Part shown: piece by piece, positions 12,401 through 24,738 of the stretch
Layout: every line of letters begins with the position of its first letter
Position numbering within the stretch: position 1 is the stretch's first letter
Source of the DNA: Archegozetes longisetosus
Taxonomy: Eukaryota; Arthropoda; Arachnida; Sarcoptiformes; Trhypochthoniidae
Length of the DNA stretch: 64,000 bases
Reading direction: 5' to 3'
Assembly: GCA_018873245.2 (NCBI GenBank)
Contig: JAEMBT020000002.1
Coordinates: 124,001-188,000 of the forward strand
Made by a program: the position numbers and the translations under genes
Notes under the pieces: generated by a model
The model's database searches: none
What the model was told of the DNA's origin: nothing
Seen by the model: only the letters and a program-made list of their open reading frames with translations

Positions 12401-13000
12401 ATTTTAACAGCAAACTTATGTAAGTAATGAAAATATTAAACTTATTATATAATTTCTAGAAATAAATGTTTCAATTGAAATGCTATCTGAATATTGAAAA
12501 ATGAACTGTTGAGCAAAATTAGAGCTTCTATGAAATTACAAACAATTGATTAATTTGACTTGTATATGCCTGGTTGTTCACTATCTCAATGCATATTTGA
12601 ACAAAACAATTTTCACTAAAATATAGTGACAAAAACAGTTAACTTTCCAAATATGATTGACTTGACTTAACGTGAGTGCGTACTTCAAGTTTTGCAAACT
12701 TGTTATTTCTTTTTTACATCTATACCGCACTTGACATCATTCTCTAGATTCTGTTTGGCTTCTCTTATCCAAAATACTTTTCTTTAACATTTGATTCTTT
12801 CCTTCTCTTAATCCTAATTATTATCCGTTGCCATAAGGTTTGAGACCATTTATATTTTGATGTTCTTTTATGATGAAGTCAATGCTTATATTGTTTAGTT
12901 TGTGAGCTCATAATTGAAATATTTAACTGGTATCATTTTAATTTATCTCAATTTCAATTTTCTATCATTGAGAGAAATAAACAGAATCTTATTTTAAAAA
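9423..13000. other. AT-rich intergenic stretch
   Basis: About 3.6 kb between the GH67 gene and the IQ-motif gene. I see no long open frames, paired inverted repeats or RNA gene signals beyond the TATA-like candidate at 9763. It presumably holds the promoters of both flanking genes, which are divergently transcribed. Confidence 0.5.
9763..9770 (-). promoter_or_regulatory. candidate TATA box for the alpha-glucuronidase gene
   Basis: TATATAAA on the minus strand, about 340 bp upstream of the GH67 start and next to a short GC-rich patch. The distance would need a long 5' UTR or a leader intron, so this is only a candidate. Confidence 0.2.
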
Positions 13001-16000
13001 ATGGGGAATATATTTTCACGTTTGACTGCAAGCAACGTTAACAATGCCAACAACCGTAACAATAGAACGGACGAAACTGCTGCAAATGCACGCTATTCTG
13101 GTTTGAAAGGTTTGAAGTTTTTTTCTATTTTTTGCCCAAGTATTCCAATTCAATTTGAAATGATTTGAGAAAATCATTCATTTTGCTTGTTGTCAAAAAC
13201 ATTGTGAGCACACGCGCATTATTTCTGAGTAACTTTTTAAAAAATGACCAAACATCGCCCAAACAAACAATAGATTCGGGTAGAAATTTATCAGGTTATG
13301 AATAACTAAAAAATTGTCGTCAATCAGATAAATTGAGAGTATCTTTGAAAACAAGACTTTATTTGCTAACAAAGCGTCCCTAAAAGATAAATAACCGTTA
13401 GTGAAATTACATTAATCAATTTTGAAATGTTTGGTCAATAAAGCATGTAATGCATTTAATACTATGAGATTGTTCAAAAATAATCCATGGAGCTATGGGT
13501 CAAATGTTTATAGACACATTTTATATTATTTTTTTAATGATCTGCCTATCGGTTTAAATACAAAGTTATAACCATTTTGATGAGTGTTTATGCTATTACT
13601 TAACTCCTCAATTCAAATTTGATTGCAATTTGAAGTGATATAAAAAAGTGAAACTTCTGTTTGTAATATTTGAATAAATACCACAAGCCATGCAACTGTT
13701 GAAGAACATGACCCCCAATCGCTGTCTTGTAACGAATATTTATATATTAACATACATCATGTCTTAGGCAATAGGCGTTTTGAGATATTCTTTACTTTGA
13801 CGGTCTAATCCATTAGTGAACGAACAAAATTTAATTTTTTTCAATGAACCAGAACAAAATGTGCCTGAATACAATAATAAATTGTTTAAATAATGTAACT
13901 TTTGAGATAGACATTTTAAAACTTATGAATTAATTGTCTAATAGTGCAATTTTGCTATAATTTGTTCACGTTAAATAGATTTGTTTGTATTTGTATTTGA
14001 AGATTGTGCTCTTCCAAAAGTGAACAGTCAAATGTTTTTCTATAGCAAGTGCTAAGTTGCAAATCAAATTTTAGTTCACATATTTTAGTTTTCACTCGCC
14101 AAACAGTCACTTATGAGTTAAGCTTTTTTTAAACGCTCCTAAAGAATGATTTGAGATATTTGAAATGTAAATTGAACTGATTTTCGTGGACGATCTATTA
14201 TTTGATGTTCTTTCCTTATCTGATTATAATAATTTAAGGCAATACTTTTGTTTCGTGACTTGTAGAGAACGGGCTCACTCTTAAATTGATAATAATTGAG
14301 TATATTTAATGTATAGCTTGAGATAATTTGGTTGTTCAACTTGTATTATTTTGTGCTGCTTTGTTTTGGAGTTTACAAAAAATCATTTTTGTAGTTACCA
14401 TTGGCAAAGGAACCTATTGATAAAAACTGTGAAAGAGTGTCTTAGTATTTGTAAGCCTTTGGAAAACTTGGCAATAAGTTTCTTATAGGTAGCAGCAAAC
14501 AAAGTTTGTCAAAATATGGTTTAAAAAAATGCAAACACTGATTTCCGAAAATAATTGATAGGCTAGTTTCAATACTGTTAATCAAATGTAAACTTTGTTT
14601 TGAGTTTCGCAATCCATATCTTACTTGATGTGTGGAGAACAGTTTATTTTTAGTTTAGCCATCAAAAGGAATGTCTTATGCGTTTGTGTGTCGCGAGAGA
14701 ACATATTGCATGTGATCTAAGCCAATATTACCAAAAGATATCAGTTTAGAAATAAATACTTTAAGGATTTAGAATAACATTTCAAAATTATAGAGTATTC
14801 ACAATACACTTTTAATAGATATTACCTCATATATAATCCTATTATATTTAATACTCTCATAATGGGATGTTTATTATCAATATTTCGTTTTGGCACTTAT
14901 ATAGTCAAAGAATGTAAGTCTAATTTATTTGTTAAATCATCTCTCAATTTGTTTTAAGCTTTTTTTTTATAGAGACATCAGTATAACTTTGCGATTTTTA
15001 GAGCTCCTTATTCAGTACTATATTCAACAGATTAATACAATTGATTATGAACATTACTGGTTATAGTGTTCAAAAAGGAATCTTAAAAATTGCAAACTTA
15101 TACTGTTTTCCCTATATATAAGTTTTATTTTTAAGCTATTGATAAGAAAGTGTTTAAAATTTGAATGTTAGGTTCTATTTAATTAGTTAAGTTTAAAATT
15201 GAATACAATTTGACGACAACATTTATTTATTGAACTATTATTTTGATAATTACTTTAGTAATGCCTTAGTTAACAACAAAGGCTTATCCCTCTGTCGTTT
15301 TTCCTCTCATTTGTAATTTGCTTTTAAATGTCACTATACTGGACGTGTTCCACGCATTCTTACAACAATTTATAAGTTAACATTGAAAAACAATTGTATT
15401 TTTGATTAACAAAAATGCACAGCTTTTGGAATAGTAAATGTTTTCAATTTGGCAGCAAATATTTGATAAGCATTTTAAAAAATATACTTTCATCGATGCT
15501 ATTCTAGGTTAGCAAACAATTACGATCTGCTCGTCATTCATAAGAGATCCCTGAGAAAAAAGCAGAAGATGTAGCTCGTATAATTTTCATATGAACCCTA
15601 AAGTGAATCAGTTCCTCAATGATTTACTTGAAAATTTAAGATTATTTGAACAGTACATTTTGAGGCATCAAACAAAGAAAAGCTACCTTCTGTTATCTTA
15701 AAGCTTTCTAATAAGAAAATATTTCAATACAAAACTTATATTTTGTATGAATTAAACCATTGATGTTTGTGTCGTTTATACGAATTTATAACGAAATTAT
15801 TTTAATTGAATAGGGCAGCAAAATTATTCTTGCTTTATTAAGTGGTCAAAAATAATAAGAGAACGATAGAATTTATCAGTAGAAATGAAACAGAATGAGC
15901 ATTTTCCATTTTATAAGATCTATTTGAGCATATCCTAATCACTCTACATTTGCGATACCTTAACTTTACTGAATGAGTAGATGTCTGTTTAATTATTCAT

Positions 16001-19000
16001 GTATCTTTACATGTTTGGTTCATTTTTTGAAATTTGACTCAAGTACTTTTGCCGATTAATTAAGAAAAAGACAACCAACTTATTAGTACTATCCTATTAA
16101 TGATATTGTGTTTACATTTGTGATAATAGCTGAAAATGAAGTAAGCCCTGAAACGCGTGCACCTGAACCGCATCATTCAACACCATTCAGAGAAGTAGCA
16201 GATACACCGCCACCACAAAAATCTCAACCATCACAACCAAAACCGGCGGAAGTGACTGCACCACCAAAAGAACCGGTTAGTTGTTAATTATGAATGTTCC
16301 TTACAATTAACTTAGACTGAGATAAGGTTGAAGTGAAGTGACTCGAAAGCTAAAAGGTTATACTCAATGCTTTCCTTAGATAAGTTTGAGGAAAGACTAG
16401 ACACCTTGAACTTGGCTTATATTTGCTAATAATGTAAAGAAAGCCAAGTTTTTTGCGATTACACCTTTATATAAAACTATGATGAAGATAAAGAATTTTT
16501 TATGCTATTCAGTTATTTGAACATATGGAAAGTTAAAACGTTGGTTGCTCCTCAATAGACACAAATTTAGAACTTGATTTTGGAAAACAAATTTTGATCA
16601 CTTATTTTGAGAACTCTATTAAAATATATTACAGATTGTATACACAACTACGTTTGAGACTCAAGTCGATGCCGCACCTCCTCACCCTCTTGAAGAGAAA
16701 TTAGGTCAAGAAATTCAGTTCGATCAAATTGAAATCGAAACCAATTTGTTCACACCTGAAGTCGAAGATGCAGTCATCAAAATTCAAGCTGGAATTAGAG
16801 GGTATTTGGCACGAAAACAAGTTAAAGAATTGAAAAAAGACAATCAAGAAGTTGGAGATAATAATAGATTCACATCTAATCAAGAAGGTATGAGCTTTTG
16901 GATCATTTCAATGAGAGTTATGAACTAAAAATACTCTTAAGATAGTGTGAATCGAACAATAGCTATCTTTGTGTTTCTTTTCAAACTAAAATCCAGTTAT
17001 TTATTAATTAAAATAAAAACAAATCAACTTTCGTACTTGCCATTCATCTATTTATAGCTAGTGTCTCATCATATTTCTATCGATAATTTTCTCTTTTTTA
17101 TATCCAAATACGGCTTTTCAGAAACGTCAGTAGTTCCTCCACCGCCAAATTTTGATGACCTTCAATCTAAAGCTAATGAAGAGTTTTGCCATCTGCCACA
17201 AAATCTTATCGAAACACCAAATAAATCGGATCAAGTTGAATTGATAGACAACAAATATTTATTAAGTAATTCAGATGAAAAGATAACAAACGAATCAGTA
17301 GATAAGACGCCAGTAGTTCAATGTGGACCTGATGTCGACGATAAATGCCCTGCTGTTGAAGCGAAACAAAATGAACTCTTAGAAGATTTAACTGCAATGA
17401 AAGACAAGAACTCTTTTCAAAATGAAGGAGTTGATGATAGTAAAATACAGTCTAATGAAAATGAATTTACAGATTTGCAGACCCAGCCTAAAGATTATAT
17501 AGATGTGGAACACAAAGTTAGCACTAGTGAAGTCCCTCTATTGAAAACTTGTTCGGAAAAAGCTATCGAGAAACTAAGCAAATCGGCGGAAAACATAAGT
17601 TTAATAAAAGAATCAGCTGTTTCAACCAAAGACAATGCATCGGTTAACCAAGCAGTCGATTCAGCTGAAAATAAAGATCCAGAGAGTGTCATCAAAGATA
17701 TAATTCAATTATCAGAAAGTAAACCTCACGAACAAAACAAAATAGAAGAGAAATCAATTGAGCAACAAATGGTCGAGATGTTGTTTGACGAACAAACCAA
17801 CATTAACAATAATAAAGTGGTCGCAATTGAACTCTTTAAACATGATGTAAGTGAACAAGAATTGGCTAAAGTAGAGGTTATTAATGAACCTGAGACTAAA
17901 AAAAACATTGAGGACAGGGTTTATAAGACATCGTTGGATCAGTTCGTTGTCAAACCTGTCCAACAAAAACCAGAAGCGATACCTACTTCAGAACCACAAG
18001 TTAAAGAGCAGGTCATTGAATCGACTCCCGTTACAGAACAAAAAATTGAAATCATAAGCAGTAACAGCAGAAAAAACTCTTCTGCAAATCAGGAAGAAGA
18101 ATCACGTCCAGTGGCTCAAGTTCTAGAAGTTGTGCCTAACGCTCAACCGTTAATACAGGTTGAAGAACAAAACGGAACAGTTCTTGATGAAGAAGAGGCC
18201 GCCATTAGGATACAGGCGGCTTTCCGTGGGTATCAAATACGAAGATCACTGTCTCGTGAGGCGTCACCCAATAGAGCAACTAATAATAGCAATCCTGGTG
18301 ATCAGCAACAAACTCAGAATCAAATAAGTCATGAACTCTTTCTCAGCAGTAATCAAAGTGAATCACAGGCTGTTATTACAAACGAGAAAAATGATAGCTA
18401 TGGTGTCGATCCTATGGCTCCCCAACAGTTAAATACCTCTTTAGAACGTCTTGAAGATGAGTTACTGCAACAATTGATTTCTGCGGATGATGACGATCAA
18501 GTATTTATCGACGATAATTCAGGAGTGAATCAGCAACAATTTATCGAACAAAATGACCAAATAACTAATTTGGCTCTATTAAGTCAAACGAATCAGCCAC
18601 AACAAGAGATAAGAGTAGATGAACAGACATTTCCAGTAGTAGTTCCAGAAGAAGCTCAAGTACTGATCGATGAACAAATTTCACAAAATGTTAGTGAACA
18701 GAACGAAAAGATTGAAATAAATATGAAAGAAAAGCCAAATAGTTTAGATTCTGATGCTCTTATCGTTGATTTTTCACAACTCAATCCTAATGACAACAGT
18801 AATGGCGAAACCAACTCAAATGAAGTTGCCGCTCAAGACAATAATGGCAATACCTTCATTCAAACTAATACTGATAATCAAAGCAGTCATGTTGAAAATA
18901 ATGATTTTTTAAATAACATAAAACAATGTTCTGCAGATAATAAGATCACAACAGAAACTGAAAATGATAAACTTTTTGATATGGAGTCAGATTCACTTGA

Positions 19001-19588
19001 TTACGAGTTGAAACAATCAGATCACTCAAAAGAGTCTTTTGAAACAAATCTGATGTTAAATCAAGATATAACAGAAAGACCAGAACCCGAACCCCAGATC
19101 CAGACCCAAGTTGAGCCTCCGACTCCCGCGGACTTAACTGAAATAATGCCTCAAACAATGTTTATATCAGCGGAAAAACCAGTACTCACTGATATTAGTT
19201 CACCAGAATCTGAATCTGAATCAGTGAATAAACTTGAAAGAGGTTCACAAATACCAGTACTTGAATCGAAGAAAAAAATAGGACTCGATATACCAAACAA
19301 ACAATTGCACGGAATTCTCAAAGAGACCGATTCTCAGATACATTCGAATCTATTTCCTGAAGAGGTAATTCAAACATAAGTCATTAAAACGATTTTAAAT
19401 TAATTTTAAATTTTGTTTCAAACTTGTAGCAAACGCAATCGACGTCTGAAGAGATATCAAGTCCTGACGACGACCCGGAATTCATTGGTTTAGGACCTAA
19501 TACACCAATCCCTGTGCGAGCTTCGAGTCCGAATCCATTTGGAAAAAAGAGAAGAAAAGGAAGAAAAAGTGGCTCAAGAAAAAATTAA
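13001..19588 (+). CDS. acylated IQ-motif protein, 969 aa
   Basis: Five exons join in frame: 13001-13109, 16130-16275, 16635-16887, 17122-19364, 19430-19588. The N-terminus MGNIFSR fits an N-myristoylation signal, so the protein is probably membrane-tethered. Two IQ motifs are visible, VIKIQAGIRGYLARKQ near residues 132-147 and AIRIQAAFRGYQIRR near 527-541; these bind calmodulin or related EF-hand proteins. The rest is low-complexity, very acidic and Gln/Asn/Glu/Ser-rich, with a proline-rich stretch in exon 2, so it is probably disordered. The C-terminus is strongly basic (GKKRRKGRKSGSRKN). Fast-evolving disordered sequence around IQ motifs resembles neuromodulin-like or sperm IQ proteins in style, but I cannot name an orthologue. 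Exon 1 ends in phase 1 before a 3 kb intron. Confidence 0.85.
14862..14913 (+). other. candidate alternative first exon of the IQ-motif gene
   Basis: Inside intron 1, an ATG opens MGCLLSIFRFGTYIVKE and runs straight into a consensus donor, GTAAGT at 14914. The coding length is 52 bases, so it ends in phase 1, exactly like the canonical first exon, and would splice in frame to exon 2 at 16130. Met-Gly-Cys fits myristoylation plus palmitoylation, matching the MGN start of the main exon. An AT-rich TATA-like region lies just upstream. Apart from the MITE at 14968-15116, the rest of intron 1 shows nothing recognised. Confidence 0.5.
14968..15116. mobile_element. MITE family M1, copy in intron 1
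   Basis: A 149 bp element with inverted ends of about 25 bp, TATAGAGACATCAGTATAAC on the left and TATAGGGAAAACAGTATAAG on the reverse-complemented right. A second copy lies at 53306-53441. The interior is also shared (GAGCTCCTTATTCA, GTTATA, GTTCAAAAA). Confidence 0.7.
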
Positions 19589-20746
19589 CATAGTTAAACA
19601 GATTATTCAATCAATAATCATTTTTTGAACTGAAATTTGAAATTTGTATTCAAATAGTTTTAAGAGACTTAATCAAAGTAATATAATATTAATAAATTTA
19701 ATATTAATTCAAATCTATGCAACTTTTCAATTCAAATTAGAATAAGAAAGCGATTTAAATGCTTGATTAAACTTTTGGCACTTATATTCAAACAATTGTC
19801 TGATTAAAACTTATCTCATTCATTTTTCACTGTTCTCATCCTTATAAACTATCGACTAGTTACTAGATGCTGATCACTATTGATTCAGAAAACTGACTGT
19901 AGTTTATTCAATTTAGTTTTTTAATTTTAGTTTCAGTCACTGTATTATTGGTTGTGTGCAGCGGCACTGCGTGAGTAACTCTAATTTTGCAATATATGAA
20001 GTTGATTAGTTTATTTCATAAATCGTTGTGATATGTTGTTGCGGGGCTGCATTTTTGACAAAGCTTTGATTGAACGCAATTTATACATTGAATGCGCTCG
20101 AAACTCATTATTTAGTAATTACGTTAAATATCCAAATTGGCCTATATTTCTAACATATAATCATTGATTTATTGTAATTTTCATTTAATATTGGACAAAA
20201 CCTTTCATTACATAAAGCAATATGACGAGAATTTGATTATTAGACATTCAAAATTTCAAACCGAATATCAATTCTAAGATCCTATTGAGCACCGAGATAT
20301 CAATTGTTTTAACTTATCATAACTTTCGTTTCATTATGTCCGTTGGCTGATTTTAAATTAAACTTTGAATATTATAAAGAGTACTAGATTTAGAGTTATA
20401 TTTCAAACTTTATCCAAGTCTCAAATATTCGAAATTTGATACCAGCATAAGAAACGCCTTGGGCTGTTTTAATGAGTTTGCTATAAAAAATGTGGTCAAT
20501 ATGTTGTTACCGTTACACAAGTTTATTGGAACAGATGTTTTCTAAATTTCAAAGTTTAAAAGGCTTTATAATCCAAAAATTCATAAAAACACATAAATCC
20601 AATGGAATACAGTCAAAATTTTCACTAAACTTAGCATTAGCTTATATTATATTAAAGCTATACTTGTTGTTAACGAATTGCCAATAAAAACGCAGAATTA
20701 CTGAGATAATTACGAATAAGACCTGAAAGTGTACTTGTGATACGTG
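19589..20746. other. intergenic stretch downstream of the IQ-motif gene
   Basis: Contains the presumed 3' UTR with AATAAA-like sequence near 19690. No gene, paired repeat or RNA signal was recognised in the remainder. Confidence 0.5.
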
Positions 20747-20748
20747 TA

Positions 20749-21015
20749 CCGTCGGTTCAAAAAGTATTGTTCAAACTGGGTATTTTCGCGCACCGGAAGT
20801 TTAAGGGTTACGAACATATTTAAATTGAATTTGCGTACATTAAAACTTTTGAAAGTTCTTGAACTTTCAAATAACAAATGATTCAACAGCTTAATTTGCA
20901 AAATAATAAGCTGAACTTTATTAATCTACGAAATCTATCTCTTACGTTCCGTTCATTTATTGGCTTAACTTTGTTTTCAAGCACCCAAATTGAGGAATGC
21001 TTTTTGAACCGACTG
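20749..21015. mobile_element. Tc1/mariner-type MITE
   Basis: A 267 bp element with inverted repeats CCGTCGGTTCAAAAAG on the left and CAGTCGGTTCAAAAAG on the reverse-complemented right. TA flanks both ends (20747-20748 and 21016-21017). No coding sequence was seen inside. Confidence 0.7.
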
Positions 21016-21166
21016 TACCTCAAGTCCCAGGCAAGAACTAAAGCGGAACATGAGCCTTAAGATTTTATGGCGAGAAGGTATTAAGACGTTCAAGTTTGAG
21101 TTCAAGTTTCATAGTGTTTAATTTCAACAAACTATTATGTATCAAAATAAGTTTTTCTAGCAATAG

Positions 21167-21760
21167 GTTCACAAGTATGTGGAGTCTGGTAAAAATTTTA
21201 TCCGTCGTCAAGATTCACCACAGTATTATTCTAAAACTCAAGAACAAGTACTAGCGCACTTGACAGCAGCTTTATTGATCCCGATAAGGATATTTACTTT
21301 TTCCAGGCAGATGAGTATAGTAAACGACCGCTGTTATATAGAGGAACACTTAAATATGTAAGTATCAAATAATAGACATTTTATGATTCGATTGAAAAAA
21401 TAGTTTTTAAACCATGCTCAAACAAATATATTGAAATTCTAAATCTTATTTTGAATAAATTAATGCTTATCGGAAAAAACCTAAAAGTGTTCGCAGTGGC
21501 AAGAAAATCGTTAGGTGTTTAGCTGTAATTGAAATAACAGCACGAGTATTAAGATTGCAAACGCATTGTGTGAAAACGCAACTGTCGATGGGGTATCTTC
21601 TAATGAAATAGATGCTTCAAATCGTACCAAATTTATATATCAGGCAAATTCTCTTTAGATTCTGACTGTTGGACTGAGTGGAAAGAGTGGTAATGCTTCG
21701 TTAGACTACAAATACGACCCAAAAAATAAGCACTATAAGTGATTCGGAATACAGTCGCTC
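21167..21760 (+). pseudogene. fossil hemopexin-like paralogue
   Basis: The 21167-21357 block reproduces an exon of the gene at 2.3-6.3 kb: it follows TAG with GTT in the same phase, reads HKYVESGKNFIRRQ and then, in another frame, FIDPDKDIYFFQADEYSKRP, and ends AAATAT|GTAAGT like the homologous PPY|GTAAGA junction. It is 191 bases long, not a multiple of three, so a frameshift lies near 21270. The next block from 21488 starts with the equivalent AAAAG|TGT acceptor (CSQWQENR, compare CPKWRDTR) and is riddled with stops. This is a dead partial copy, in the same orientation as its relative 15 kb away. Confidence 0.65.
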
Positions 21761-21939
21761 TATGAATTGTTCAGCCCCATCTTTAAATTGAACTGTTGGT
21801 AACTTTACAAACTTGATATTTCCTTCTAATACTAGTACAAAGCGGATCAAGTATTAAATTAAAATCTTTGAATCTCAATAATGTTTGTGCTGCAAATTAA
21901 AGTTTAAATGATTGACTTAATTTTCTACCTAACAGTAGT

Positions 21940-23106
21940 TTAATAGCAAATCTGAGTTCAGATGTCTCACTAAGTCACTCATTCAATTGGAGATCTGTTG
22001 TGGAACAAGTCTTGAAAGCATCTGGTTTCTCTGTTCTAATAGCAGTTTAGATAGAAGTTAAAATTTACTAAAAATTTAATTATCAAATCAAGATATCGGT
22101 TCTGTTGTTAATCAAACTTCTAGTTTAATACAAAACGCTTTAAGTTCAAATTTTGCTGGGGAAGGAGCCTTAAAATCACTGCTATTTGATCCTATCTGAT
22201 AGTCTCCCAACAAATGGTAATCCTATGGGAAATTCACTTTCGGGTTTACCATAATGTATTAGTCCTGTAGAAGATGGACTTTGAAGTTTAGTGCAAAGAC
22301 CTTGTTTGAATGGAATTCCTGGTACCGATCAACTGTTTCAATGATCGCAAGTTGGCCTTTCATTTAATGGTACTAAGCAAAAAATCTCGTTATCAAATGT
22401 TAAACCTGTTATAAATATGTCGAAGGTTTCAGTTCAGAACGAATTCCTAAAAGAAATGCGACTTCAATTGTGACTAGGGTGACCAAGTATCCCGCGTCCC
22501 GCGTCCCGCATCCCGCATGCACCTTTTGCGGGACAGAAATATCACACTTTTTAAGATTAAACTTAAGAAATTTCCACTGTATGCTTTTGTTTAATGCAAA
22601 GGATGCAAATTTGTTGTCGACACGTTTCTTACCGCCAAAATCCTTGGTCTGATGAACGTAATCGAATGAATTTTAGTTTAGTAGAAGCAGAAATATGCAT
22701 ACGGTTTCATTTTCCAGTGACATATTCCAAATTTTATGGTTTCATTAAAAGCAAAACGAATTATTATATGTAGTAAAATTTCAGAAGTATAAGTTTTTAA
22801 ATAATCAATAAAGATTTTTAATTAAAATTTGTTTTAAAATTAAAACTTTTGAGAAATATTCTGTATGGGGTCCAAAATTTGTTTGTCCCGCATTTAATAG
22901 TTTTTGACTTGGTCACCCTAGTTGTGACTCGGGACTTGAAAGTTGTATGAAATAGTTTAATGGCAAACTTAAGTGCAATAAATGTGGATTCCTTCGAAAT
23001 GATCGAAATTGTCTTCAACACAGTAAACAGTTGTATTGCTCTAATTCTAAGCAACAAATATCTTATTTGGAATGCAAATCAGACACAAAAATCAAACAAA
23101 TCTAAA
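21940..23106 (+). pseudogene. decayed coding sequence of unknown type, split by a hAT-like MITE
   Basis: Runs of protein-like sequence survive between stops, for example VVNQTSSLIQNALSSNF and GEGALKSLLFDP near 22100-22195, SLSNVKPVINMSKVSVQ near 22390, then a Cys-rich stretch (KLKCNKCGFLRNDRNCL) near 22965-23030. The MITE at 22475-22920 interrupts the last part. The fragments follow the dead hemopexin-like exons in the same orientation and could be the tail of that gene or another Cys-rich secreted protein. I cannot identify the family. Confidence 0.4.
22475..22920. mobile_element. hAT-like MITE inserted in a pseudogene
   Basis: A 446 bp element ending in the 14 bp inverted repeat TAGGGTGACCAAGT, followed on each side by CCCGC/GCGGGAC-type motifs. 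TTGTGAC is repeated on both sides of the element. If the duplication is 8 bp, seven of the eight positions match. This terminal type is widespread among animal hAT MITEs. Confidence 0.7.
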
Positions 23107-23152
23107 TAAAATGAATTCGCTAACTGAATGTGACTCTATTTGGTCAAGTTGA

Positions 23153-23690
23153 TTGACTTTTGCGATGTATGCGTTGCTATTTGCGGTAGACGGTGCGGTA
23201 GCAGTGCGGTAGTCACAACTATTTGCAGTTATTGTATTGCTGTCTCCATTTTTAAGTCTACTTTGATTTCTTATTTTAATATGCATTGCAAATATTTTGT
23301 TTTGTGTTAAACACTCGATCATATAGCGTTATATTTAATCCTATGATTAAAATAGAAGATAACGAAACTGATGTCTGATAGTACAAACACTATAAGAACA
23401 AACAAGTCATAAGTAACCAAATTAGAAAAATAATCATAAACCAAGTGGATAGTAATGTAACTAATTGAAAAGTATGAAAAAATACTTTTGATCATGTTTT
23501 AGGGAAAATAATAGATAATTAACATAATCCGATTTAGATTAAATGAATAATTATTGTTTTTAAATCTTGTACTCTTTCAATAAGCCTTTCAATTGGAAAT
23601 AGCAAATGCAATAACTGCAAATAGTTGTCTCGATAGCACTACTACCGCACTGTCCACTGCAAATAGTAATACATACGTTGCACAATTGAC
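23153..23690. mobile_element. inverted-repeat element with GCGGTAG motifs
   Basis: Arms of about 85 bp pair across some 540 bp. Matching pieces include GTATGCGTTGCTATTTGC (left) against GTATGTATTACTATTTGC (right, reversed) and ACAACTATTTGCAGTTATTG in both arms. The left arm carries repeated GCGGTAG. No clear target duplication and no coding sequence. Confidence 0.55.
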
Positions 23691-24738
23691 TCAATTTGGC
23701 TGTAAAAACATTATAAAATGAAAGATCCGTAAAAGGATTTCTATTAATTTTTAATATATATTTGTTTGTAACAAAATAGAAACTTGGGAATGAGAAATGC
23801 TTAATTCAAGTTTCTTAATACAATTTATTCTACTATTTATTGAATTTTACTAAAAGAATAAAACATAACAATATAAGAAAATTAAATTGTAAAATATTTT
23901 TTTAGGTAAATTTGTGATCATTGAATCATTGAATAAGACGCAAAAATTGAGTCAAATTGAGCCAAGTTTAACTAAAGGTTTTATGCAAATACTCCTGTAT
24001 TTAAAATGAATCTATATTATTGATGAAGGTTGTTATAAACAACACGTTCTAAAAGACAAACCGCCTAATAGTCTAATGGCTAATCTAAAAACCTTTCGGA
24101 AGTCGAACATTTGTCACTTTCGTCGTTAACTTTTATAGTAAAAGTATTTATTTTATACAATAGCATAAAAATGAAACTTGATAACTTCGTAACTTTTAGT
24201 TCTAAGATGTCAATCACTGTAAAGCAATTATTTTGTCCAAAGTTAAAGTAAAAAGCAATAGTAATAATCAATTCTCCTTAAGTGTTTATATTCACAAAGA
24301 CGGTGATAATTACGCAAAACAATCACTATCTCACTATTTCAATGTAAAGATAGCTTGAAATATTAACACAAAGTTTCTCAGAAATAAGTCTGTTCTGATG
24401 TATTAGAAAACTTGTTCTACAATACAGCAACCAAAAGTCTTATTAAGTAATGACACGGCAAACAACAGAAGTCAATAAATCAACCAATTTATTAGTCAAC
24501 TGAGTAACCATTAGCTAAAATGATATGCTACTTATTCATATTGCAATTGAAACAAAGATTGCCGACTATTTAGAGCCGAAAGTTGTCTCAGTAAAAACTA
24601 AGCTTATGGAGCATTTATCTTCATTCTAAAGAGTGTGATAAAAAAGATTTTCTACTAGAGAAATAGTTTTACTTAGCGTTCAAACATACATTTCATCAAA
24701 TATTAAATAATTGTTTTAGTTTTTATATGAGATAAACA
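23691..24738. other. AT-rich intergenic stretch
   Basis: No gene or clear repeat recognised. It should contain the promoter of the secreted protein gene at 24739, but no strong TATA box stands out. Confidence 0.45.
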
